In this document: positions 25,067 to 34,322 of the stretch, in pieces
Layout: every line of letters begins with the position of its first letter
Position numbering within the stretch: the stretch's first letter is position 1
Notes under the pieces: model-generated
Told to the model about the DNA's origin: nothing
Database searches by the model: none
What the model saw: only the letters and a program-made list of their open reading frames with translations
Made by a program: the position numbers and the translations under genes
NCBI GenBank assembly: GCA_900088475.1
Contig: FLMG01003327.1
Location: forward strand, 677-64,676
Direction of reading: 5' to 3'
Origin: Hyphochytrium catenoides
Lineage: Eukaryota; Sar; Hyphochytriomycetes; Hyphochytriales; Hyphochytriaceae
DNA: 64,000 nt

Positions 25067-26655
25067 ATGGAGGTGACGGGACCCTTAGAGTGGGCTTCCC
25101 TGTCCTGTTGTGCCTCGTTGGTGCTGCTCATGCTCTTCTCGGTGGGCTACTGCTGGCGGGTCTACGTGGTTCCGCCACTGCAGAATTTCTATGTCCGGTT
25201 TTTTATAACCTTATCCTTACTTAGCGGTCTGCACCTGTGGACAGTCATGGGTGAGCTCACCTTCCGCTACACATTTGCTCTAGATCTATTTATTAGCTCT
25301 CTGCTGGAGGGCTATATCCTCTTTAACTTCTGGGTACTAGTGGTTATGCATGTGGGCGGAACCAGTGCTGTCGTGGCTATTATAGAACATAGACAAAACT
25401 GCACAAGGTCCTCCCTTAGCAGGAAACGCTGTTCATGGTCCTACGTAGTCTTCGATGTGCTCAGGTTCAGTAATGCCCTTTCTGAATATCGAGCCCTGCG
25501 TCTGAGCTTCATACAGTGGGCAGTCATTAGGTGAGTTGACCATTGAGTCTCTGCCCGCATTTTTCTCAGCCTCTAATCGGTCTCTCCCTCTTGAAAGGCC
25601 ATTTATTGCAGGAGGGTTGGCATTCACCGCGGTTTCCTATAACACGGAAGAGCCTTACATTATTGTCATTCAAGTAGTGCTCTACGTGCTAGAATATTTA
25701 TCCTTTCTCCTGGTAGCGATGGGACTAATCAGGACAGTGTTGACGTGCATGCCCAAAATTGCGAGGTAACCCTTTGACTGCACTCACCTCTTGGTTGCTA
25801 CCTTTCCCTGCTGCCGTCGCTCTTAGCCACCAAACTCTGGGTAGCTCCTTCATTCGTCTATTGGTATCGCGCTGATGAGTTTTGGAACTTTCATTCGCTG
25901 ACACCGCTGTCTCTCATGACAGGAGTGTACGAGTCTACCAAAAATTAGCCATCGTCCTTATGGTCGCGTACATACCATGCGTACAATGGACTATCGTCAG
26001 CTTTATCACTGGATCGTCGCCGGGCTTAGAAGTGGTTCGCCTCTCCAGTGCTATCATTATTTTCGAGTATGTGGCGTTGCAGAGCTGGATGACATGGATC
26101 GTCTTGACTGAGAAGTATCAGAGGGGAAACAGCCTTCTCACGGAAGTTACAACTGTCAGAGACAGTGACGGCAATACGCTGCATACGGAAGACCTCCGAA
26201 TGTCCTCTCAGGCGGCAGGTGCCTCTACTAGGCGGAAGCCACAAGCCCCGAGGCGGCGATGGTGGAAGGACTCTAGATGCAGTTTCCTCTGTCTTTGCGA
26301 TATTTTAGCGGATCCGATCCCTGAGGTGCCAGCATTGGAGGATGCATTCGGAGGTCTCCCCGATCCCATTTTTGGTATAGAGATGATGGGATCCTGGGCT
26401 GCATCGCCCTTTCGGAGCAGAGTGGATAGCTTCTTTGTCACCTTCCTAGACCAGCGAGGGCTGATGTCTGTTACCTCAGAACGACATTTGCCATCGTCCA
26501 ACTCAGAAAGGGCCTTCCCGTCTGTCGCTTCAGAAAGGGCATTCACCTCAGTGGCATCCGAGAGGGGTCTGACTTCGCTGACCTCCTATCACGACATTCT
26601 CTTCACTTTTAGGGATGAAGACTCCTCCTCTTCTCGGACGCATAGATGTTTATAG
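25067..26655 (+). CDS. TMEM184 / organic solute transporter alpha-like membrane protein
   Basis: Three exons join in phase: 25067-25530, 25598-25765 and 25923-26655, giving 454 residues. The ATG at 25067 opens a hydrophobic protein with about seven membrane segments. The pattern EGYILFNFWVLVVMHVGG resembles the YEAF-x-IY-x-F...GG core of the Solute_trans_a (TMEM184/Ost-alpha) family. The exon 1/exon 2 join gives FIQWAVIRPFIAGG, which fits the family's conserved LQY-V-x-x-RP step, and QKLAIVLMVAYIPCVQW matches the later K-F-x-x-IK-x-x-V-F-x-x-x-WQ segment. The family moves or senses organic solutes, or traffics in endomembranes; the substrate is unknown. The C-terminal tail (about residues 300-454) is soluble, with a basic stretch and then a Ser-rich repeat of the type SERAFxSVA in four or five copies. 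The family call is from remembered motifs, not a search. Confidence 0.6.
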
Positions 26656-27341
26656 TCCTCCCTCCTTCTCTTGCAAGGATGGCCTTTCCTGAGGTCTTTT
26701 ACAAATAGAACGTTAGGTAAAGTTCCTTATGTTGAATTTTCTGTGTAACTCTCGCACTTGGAGCCGCCATCGATCGGGCATTACTTTTTTCAAGAGTCCG
26801 ACAATCATACTTGGTCATTTGCCTATCCCACAATAATAGAAGTCGCCAAACCTCTCCTCTGTGCAATGGCCGCCATCTATGACAGAAGAAGTCTTGTGTG
26901 CTCGAAAACCACATCTTTCTTCGCCCTCCTTTCCCTCCCGGTGATGAGGACCGAAAGACGGAGCTATTTTATGGTGCTGGCAAGAGATAGACCATCGTGG
27001 TGGAAAAGCTCCGGGACCTATCTTATCGAGGGAAGCGACCAAGGAACTTGAACACTAGACATGATAGTGAAGAACTTCGAAGGGGAACTGAGCTTCGCCA
27101 AGCTAACGACTTTCCTCCTTCTCTTCTCCCGCTATCTAGTACTGGGATGCAGAGGTAGCTGCCATCTTCATGATTTCTATCACTAGTCGTCATTAGAGCG
27201 GGACTCAAAGTGAGTTTTGATGATGATGGGCAAGGGCACACAACATCCTCTACGTATTGAAGGACTGCTACATTTATTTAGTAGCACTCCTTTGCTGCTG
27301 AACTATGTATTCTCTTTTTCACTACGTAAGGCCTGCTGCAT
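26656..27341. other. Intergenic region between convergent genes
   Basis: No supported gene. The short frames on both strands lack protein character. It should hold the 3' ends of the TMEM184-like (+) and DUF3455 (-) genes. Confidence 0.45.
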
Positions 27342-28082
27342 TTAGCCCTCTTCTTCTGCTAAGATATCCCCCTTTTCACTATCGTCATCCTTTTGAGGCT
27401 GAAAGAAAATGTACGTTGTGTCGTAGGGCACCTTCTCATACTGATCCGTGCTCGCAGCAGTACATTTGACCCCATCCGGTGCTACCCCACCCTCGGTGTT
27501 CACACGCAATACGTACGTAGTAGCGCTGAGGATGCCATCTAAAGATGCTCCCGTCTTCTCGGTTTGCAGCCAAGGTATATTCTTGCTTGCATCGGGAGAA
27601 GGAAGAGTCACCAAGGCTTTCGTGGTTACCAAGCTCTTTTCAGCTGTCAGTTCCCAAGTCGGTCGACCGCCATTCGCATCTTTGACTGGCAGAAAGTAGT
27701 GGATCCCTAGCGCAATCTTCTTCAAGGACTGATTACCGTGCCGATATAGCTTGGCTTCTGGTTGATCGAAGATCCAAGCGGTGCCATTACATCCTGGTTG
27801 AAGCGGAAGAGGGAGGGCATTTCGTAAGCAGTGTTATGTGCTCGCACTGGCGCACATCTACAATGGCTAAAGAAAGAGCGATTTTGACTTACTATAGTTC
27901 TGAGTGCCCTTGGCATAAAGCTCCAGGAAGCAATCATTCCCAGCCGGTGGTATCAAGGAAGCAGGAACGGAGGGGAGCACTTTGCATTTGGCTGGTCCGG
28001 CAGATACGGTCCCTAAATGCTGCTCACCCACAATCACAGCTAGTGCTGCCGCAAAAGCAGCTGGCAACTTGAAGAACTTCAT
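27342..28082 (-). CDS. Secreted DUF3455-family protein
   Basis: Two exons, 28082-27893 and 27793-27342, join in phase to give 213 residues ending in TAA. The first about 28 residues are a typical signal peptide (MKFFKLPAAFAAALAVIVG, then a small-residue cleavage region near SAGPA). The mature part follows the DUF3455 pattern: LIPPAGNDCFLELYAKGTQN, then Y-R-C-N-G-T-A-W created by the splice, then a GIHYF segment, NIPWLQ, VLRVNTEGGVAP with a following Cys, and a final VPYDTTYIFF. The family is known mainly from fungi and bacteria; its function is not established, although fungal members are often mislabelled malate dehydrogenase. The splice join restores the conserved NY-x-C-x-G motif, which supports the exon model. 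The tail is acidic. The protein is probably exported or placed in the wall or vacuole (inference). Confidence 0.82.
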
Positions 28083-30228
28083 TTCTCCTTCCAGTGGCTA
28101 GTGTTGCCTGCTGCTAGGGCGCCGGAAGTCGATTCAACTTCAGAAATGTTTGCGTGGAGACCGACCAGGATGAGGGGTTGGCGCTGCGGCTGCTTTTTGC
28201 TTGCTTCCGAGGTGGCCAAATGCAGAGTGAACCTTTACGTAAAGAGCTTCCATCCCTATGAAGTAAGAGTAGTCAAGGGTGGACGAGACTGTGTAGGTGA
28301 AGGAGGAAGACAACATATGTAGAACGACTAAGGCTTCTTGTTAAGCACGCAACCTTGGGGAATCACACTTTTGCCGAAGCTTGCTACTTAGGGGCCATAC
28401 TACCCATCAGCAGATGGGAACTGCCTGATGAAACGAAATGATCACTCCTCCTACTTCTTATTGCCCATGGTATGCTCACATCCTTCAATTTCCCACTCCT
28501 ATCGGTGCGTTCACTGTGCTCCTTCTGCATGTGTTGCTCTCTTCTCGCAGCAGTAGCCAACCTGCTGGCACTGTCTATGCCATTTGGGGGGGCATCTATC
28601 CCTCCTTATGCTGACTAGCAAGAGCAAGCACTCCTTAGAGGTAGGACAGATCAGAGGATCTACCAGGTCCACCACGTCGTAATAGACGTATCAGATTAGG
28701 GTTAGAGTACTAATAATAACGATAACACGAAGCTGTTGCCGCCTATCAGTTTGGCTACGCTTCCTTGGCCTGCCAATAGCCACCATTCTCTTTCTCCTCC
28801 TTCTCATGCGGTCAAGAGAAAAGATGATTGGACAGCCCCCTCATCACAAAACAATGCCATTCAATGACGATGGACCCACCATCAACAAAGTGCCTTGCCT
28901 ACAAATCAGTGGACTGGCAATATCTTATCCTACGTCCTCAAGCATCACATTGATCAAGCGATCACTAGGGCTTGTGGAGCGCTTCTCAGTCCGGACCGCC
29001 CACCTCAAAATGTAATGGGTTGAATCTTTCTAGGGTCTTACCATCATTGGAAGTGCTGGGATTGAAGAAGAAGGGCCAAGAGAGGAATAATCAAATCTAT
29101 AAATAGATCATGATGGGGTTTATACCGTGCCCCCTGCTGGTTGGTTGGCGGCGCCCACAATGAACAAGCTTTCATAAGGGAATAGTGCAAGTCAGAAGAG
29201 CAGACTCTATTCTCCTCCTTCCAAGCCTACTAAGTCGACATCATGTTCCAACCCTTAGTCTCTCCCGCCTGATTGATCTGCAGCGAAGGGTCTGATAAGA
29301 TTGTGGGCAACATCGAACACGCAATGGCTACCGTAGTAATAAAGAGCAACATAGGCAACCAGTCAAAGTCAGTGATCGGAAGACGAAGAACGAGGAGGAG
29401 GGGCCTGACGACGAGTGAGGAGGCCACCGTCGTCCCTCAAGCCAAAGCACCAGCACAGGCGTGGGCTCCGTCTGATGATGATGATGGCGATCGTGCGTTG
29501 TGCCAAGTGGACCTCTTCCTTACTGCAAATGGAGGGAAGCTGGCAGCAGAGGCTCTCTGCATGGTTAGTGCACTAGTAGGTCTGAGAAGGAGGAAGAGAG
29601 GAAGGGGGTGGATGTTGTTCGTTTCAGTTCTCATATGCTTCTAATCCAGGAGGACTTCTGGGGAGTCCCTGATAACCTTTGAATGACTTACAGTATATAC
29701 ATTTGATGATGAGCTGCTGCTGCTGCAGTAGGCTGAGCTGATGGCTCTACCAGTAGTAGTAACTCATAGTCAACAATGAGGAGATTATGCAGATCTGCAT
29801 CAGATGCCAACAAGAAGTCATCATGAAGATTAGTCTTATTGGTCAGTGCATCTAGTAGCTATTACTGGCCTTATGCGTCCATGATGCACGCAGCACCAGC
29901 ATTGCTATCGCCATACATGCTGAAGGACAGACAGTATGTAGTGCCCTCTACTTACTGTTATACTAATCAAATCATTTGAGTTATTAGATGATGGTCTCAA
30001 CCTCCTCCTCAACTCTTCTTCTTGGGCCATGATGTAAGTAGTTGGTGGTGCGTGGCGGCTCCTCTGGCAAGGTGCGGCCTTTCTCCTTCCCTCGTTGATC
30101 GTCGGTCCCTTTCTCGTTATTAAGGCTGACGCGACGAGGAGGTCGCATGGAGTGGCAGAGGAGGAGGAGGAGGCCACACCACCACCATAATACGTTGCTT
30201 GTTTTTATTTTCTGTGCTGCCTCTTCAT

Positions 30229-30360
30229 CTTCTTCTTCTTCTCTTTTGTCTCAGTTCTTCCTCTTCTCCTGCTAGCCTTTCGCCTTTCTTCATCTTCCTT
30301 CTTCTTCTCCTTTCGCCTCAATTTTCCTCTTCTCCTGCTCGCGTTGCGTCCTTCGTCTTC
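30229..30360. repeat. Imperfect direct repeat in a pyrimidine-rich tract, period about 66 bp
   Basis: The 16-mer TTCCTCTTCTCCTGCT occurs at 30258 and 30324, and the flanking CTTCTTCTTCTC and CATCTTCC/CGTCTTCC strings repeat with the same spacing. The whole stretch from about 30200 to 30380 is almost all C and T. Confidence 0.6.
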
Positions 30361-31132
30361 CTTCTCTTTTGTCTGATAGAGTCCCCAGCTTTCTTTGTTC
30401 AGTCTTCTTTCGCAATAGCATAACAGATAGAACCAAATGCTTTATCCCTACTATCAACGGTGATAAATGGAAACAGGAGGGAGGGCAGTGGGAAGGAAAT
30501 CATATTCGGTATAGCGGTAAGATCTCCTCATAGCGCCAAACGATTGCAGCCAAAGACAATGCACGGATGGTATGATTAACCGGTGGAAGTTGTAACGCTT
30601 GGCAATCGAAGAAGAGGAGAAGACTGCCTGCTGGTCATTGCAGCTTCTCGCTTGCGAAGGGAACTCCTCGCCATTCATCAGTGTGATCAAAAGACCAGTA
30701 ACCATAGGAGGACTACACTGCTTCTTCCCATATTTTTTGATACTCTGCTGAAGACTATGAGCATTTTTACTAGCTCAAGTAATATCATCACATTGTAATT
30801 GGCGTTTGCCGTCCATCATTCCTATTCTACTCGTTGTACCTACAGCTTCCTAAGTAAGCTCGGGTGGTCAACTTCTGGTATTAATGAGCCGATTTGTCCA
30901 AGGCTAGCTGCTACTTCGCTACAGCCAAAAACTATATACACCTACAAGACAATTCTGTACGCCCTCCTTCTGTGAAGACAAGAAGGGAGAGCAGGAGGAA
31001 CAGGTCCTCCGCATCTCCCGATCCTTCTAATAATCTTGCAACAGGGGAAGAGAGTGAGAGGTCTCGGAGCAAGTTTACCAATCAACCAGAGACAATGTTG
31101 TTACGTGGACTATTACTTTCGTAAGCGTGGAC

Positions 31133-31424
31133 TTCCTGACAGTCGGGCCGTCTCCTCGGAGGTTAAGAAGGTGGTAAACGACGGATTCACCATCATTCTT
31201 AGAGAAAGATGAAAAGAGAGTAGAAGAAGTTCCTGACATTCGGGCCGTCTCCGGAGCTTAAGAAGGTGGTAAACGACGGATTCTTCACCATCATTCTTAG
31301 AGAAAGGTGAAAAGAGAGTAGAAGAACTTCCTGACATTCAGGCCTTCTCCTCCGGGGTTAAGAAGGTGGGTAACGACGGATTCACCATCATTCTTAGAGA
31401 AAGTTAAAAAGAGAGTAGAAGAAG
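31133..31424. repeat. Tandem repeat, three units of about 97-98 bp
   Basis: Units begin TTCCTGACA at 31133, 31230 and 31328. Each contains a GGCC(G/T)TCTCC motif, a TTAAGAAGGTGG(T/G)AA motif, an ACGACGGATTC motif and the tail CACCATCATTCTTAGAGAAAG followed by AAAAGAGAGTAGAAGAA. Units differ by a few substitutions and 1-3 bp indels. No reading frame is kept across the array, so this looks like a short non-coding minisatellite. Confidence 0.85.
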
Positions 31425-31469
31425 AGAACGAGCAACGGTAAGGAGGACAGGACTAGGAGGGGCAATGAC

Positions 31470-31690
31470 TTGATAATAATAATAATAACCATCATCATCA
31501 GCGCCGACGATGGACGCCGGTGTTTGTATTTGACAAGCCACCAGAATAGGTTCTCCCCCCCAACGGAGACTACCACCAACAAGTAACTTACAGCTTATTA
31601 ATAGTTGACAGAGGGAGCGCTGCCGCCGCCGGCCGGCCATCATCGAGCCGACAATGAAGAAGAAGAAGCGACAACAACAACAACAAACAA
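31470..31690. repeat. Cluster of trinucleotide microsatellites
   Basis: Short AAT and ATC runs lie at about 31472-31500, and GAA then CAA runs at about 31655-31690. They flank no supported gene. Confidence 0.6.
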
Positions 31691-32524
31691 AAGCCCACTA
31701 TTATCCTTCAAACGAACAGCTGGCTCTTTTGCTGCTGCTGATTCAAGAAGAAGTAAGAAGACCTTCAGTATCTGTAGACAAACAAGTATGGACTAAGCTA
31801 ACAAAGAGTAGTAGATGGTCAATATAGGGCAGCAGGGCAGCATCTCTCCAGTCTGTGACGATGATGACAAAACCAAACTGCCGACGAAGAGCGGAAGCGA
31901 CACTCCCACTTTCTCCCTCCCTCGGCGTTTACAACGCTGGTTCTGACTCTTCTTCAGAATACATTCACATTAGTGCTACCTATTCCTGACATGCACGCCA
32001 AGTAGGCCGAATCCTAAATCAACAGAGCAATATGACACCCAAATATCTCCAGATAATAGTCCGCTAACTTGTTAAGAGGAGCATTGTATTATTTACCGTG
32101 ATAAAGAGTACAGTAACTCTGAAGAGACCATTATCTATGGCCAATAAAAAGCAGAAAGGCGGAGTTGTGCGCCAGCCATCATCAACTCTTTCTGACTGTC
32201 CCTTGTTCCGAACCTCAGGGCGCTGGCTCTCAGCAGCAAAGATTGTATGGCAGCTCCATCAGCAGCAAGCAGTCAGCACTCGGCACAAGCAGATCATTCT
32301 CCCTTCCACGGCCTGCCTAACCAGCACGTAAGATTCGCCCGCTCTCGGAGTTGCCGGTAGCCTGAGTGAAGCCTTCCTTTATTGAGACTTGGTAAGTGAG
32401 AGGTGGTAGAGTCCTATAATCCTTTCTTCGCACCAGCCAGAAGATCCTTGACGTGCGCCGTTCTAGTAGCTGGCTGACCCTCGCTTTCGTGCTCTCTGGC
32501 TATTGGCTCTTTAGTTTAGACATC

Positions 32525-33718
32525 ATGAACGTGGCCAGATCTATAGCAAGAATCTCCTGCCGCCGCGGGGTGCCTAAGTCCGCGAGCAACCCTGTCCGAG
32601 CTGGCGCGCGTAGGCCAATTACCACTGCTGCTAAGGACTCCAACAAGGGTCGTGGCTTCAACTGGCGGTAGGAACCGTGATTGATGACCAGCACTGCTTT
32701 TCTCCTAACGACACCAATCTGTTCTCCAGTACTGGACTGGGTGTTGCTGCGGCTGGACTCGGATGCGGAGGAACGATCGCTTTAGCTGCTGCAGAGCATG
32801 AGGGAGAGAGCGGCGTAGTTAGAATCTCGGTATATGACGTGGACCTGGGCAACAAGTACCCGGAAATAGTCCCCTGTTTCATCGAGGTGTCTCAGGGCTC
32901 CAGGAACAAGTATGAGTGGGACAATGAGCTTGGGTTTCTGAAGCTCGACCGCATCCTCCACTCCGCTGTCTTCTATCCTCACAACTACGGCTTCATTCCA
33001 CGCACACTTTGCGGCGATGGCGATCCCCTGGATGTCCTCATTATTGGTGGCGGTGCAATCCTGCCAGGTATGGCGCTGGCAGCTGGTCAAGGCCGTCTCC
33101 CTTCTATGCTACTCTCTACTTCCCGGCGTTGGCAGCCTCTCCTCTATGCCTCTTGGTTCACCCTTACGCCTTGCTAAATCCTCCATGCCATGGTAGTGCT
33201 ACCCATACCCTGTGTCGCTTATGTTTCCCTTACTTTTTTGTTATCTTTGCTAGTCTTGAATTATTACGATTATCCTTTTGTCGCTTGTCCCTTGCCACCA
33301 CCTCTTGGCATCGTGTCCTCCTCTAGTGGCGGTGCTGCTGTGCCTAACTCACTCTTCTGCAATCATCTGCGGTTGGGTGTTGCTTTGTTATTCAATAGGT
33401 TCCTGGGTAGATGCCCGTCCAATTGGGTACATGGTCATGGAGGACGAGAAGGGATTTGATGAGAAGGTTCTGGCTGTCGCTTGCAAGGACCCACGTTATA
33501 ACGACGTGCAAAGCCTGGATGACGTCCCAAGCCACACTCTGCAGGAAATCGCACAATTCTTTGAGACGTATAAGGCCCTAGAGAGAAAGAAGTGGGTCAA
33601 GGTGGGAGGCTGGAAGGGCACGAGAGACACGTACAAGCTGCTAGAGGAGACTCACAAGAACTTCCTTGAGGCCAAGCAGACTTACAAGGAGGGCAACATC
33701 CCGTACTCAAAGAATTGA
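32525..33718 (+). CDS. ppa2: Soluble inorganic pyrophosphatase, organelle-targeted (family I)
   Basis: Three exons, 32525-32667, 32730-33067 and 33399-33718, sum to 801 bp and 266 residues. The enzyme hydrolyses pyrophosphate to two phosphates and so drives biosynthetic reactions. The family I signature DGDPLDV (metal-binding Asp residues) follows [14 protein letters not shown], and exon 3 supplies the second metal-binding stretch in [18 protein letters not shown]. The C-terminus contains W-V-K-V-GGWKG-type sequence usual for eukaryotic members. The N-terminus is Arg/Ser/Ala-rich ([15 protein letters not shown]), a typical mitochondrial presequence, followed by a Gly/Ala-rich hydrophobic segment (residues about 50-70) as in two-part presequences. 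Intron 1 is 62 bp with a CTAAC branch-site match at 32705 and a pyrimidine-rich acceptor; using it avoids an in-frame stop at 32669. I chose ATG 32525 because the frame further upstream has no other ATG. A plastid location is an alternative. Confidence 0.93.
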
Positions 33719-34322
33719 GAGCCTTTATAGCAGCTTAGAGACCCAGAGCGTACGTGAGAGAGTAAGAGAGAGACGTTAGCGAGAGGGTTGCAGACTACGG
33801 AGCATTGACAGATGTATAGCTAAGTTTGCAGCAAGAATATAGCCTAGTAACCTTGATGATGACCTTAAGAAACGGCTTTTGACAGTTATGGAAGAGTGGG
33901 CCTTGTGGTTCAACGGCATCGTTTCTTATGGATGAAGGAGTTAGCTAAGTCGAAGCAGCTTAGCAGTCATTGTCCTTCCGAGAGCTCCTTGTCGCCTGCC
34001 TGGCCTGACAGCAGTCGCTTATGGCTGGCTCTAAAGTAGGCGTTACCGGGTGTGTCGATGCAAATCCCTTGAATCCCTTGAAGTAAGGAGCTGTTGTTCC
34101 ACTTTTCTGCTGAATGTCTTTCAAGATGCGCAGGATGATGGGGACCATGCCGATGCCGCCACACTTGCCCACACTTTGACGGCTGCCACCGCGGTACTGC
34201 ACCTCCATCTTGCATTCTGTCCAGCTATAGCGCTTGGACGAGAGCTCGACCACCGCGGGTTACAATGGGGCTGCCGAGCTCCAACGGTGCTAAATGGTGA
34301 GGAGGACAGAGCATCTCACGCA
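33719..34322. other. Intergenic region, possible 5' part of the next gene
   Basis: This holds the pyrophosphatase 3' region and the upstream region of the WDR81-like gene. The + frame that contains the WDR81 start is open from 34050, so translation might begin further upstream. A minus-strand frame at 33960-34253 is also open but shows no recognisable feature. Confidence 0.4.

Larger units (their letters stand above)
28083..32524. other. Gene-poor region rich in simple and tandem repeats
   Basis: More than 4 kb without a frame I can support. It holds triplet microsatellites, a 66-bp direct repeat (30229-30360), a three-unit tandem repeat (31133-31424) and AAT/ATC/GAA/CAA runs (31470-31690). 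Open frames are short, overlap on both strands and have triplet-run composition. The final part (about 32300-32524) should be the promoter and 5' leader of the pyrophosphatase gene. Confidence 0.5.

Noticed and set aside
30199-30423. Leu/Ser/Phe-rich + frame resembling a membrane peptide
   Set aside because: The composition comes from a CTT/CTC pyrimidine tract and an imperfect direct repeat, not from a conserved protein.
33960-34253. Minus-strand 97-residue frame downstream of the pyrophosphatase
   Set aside because: Several frames are open here on both strands, and there is no motif or partner exon; the region just upstream of the WDR81 start explains the openness as well.
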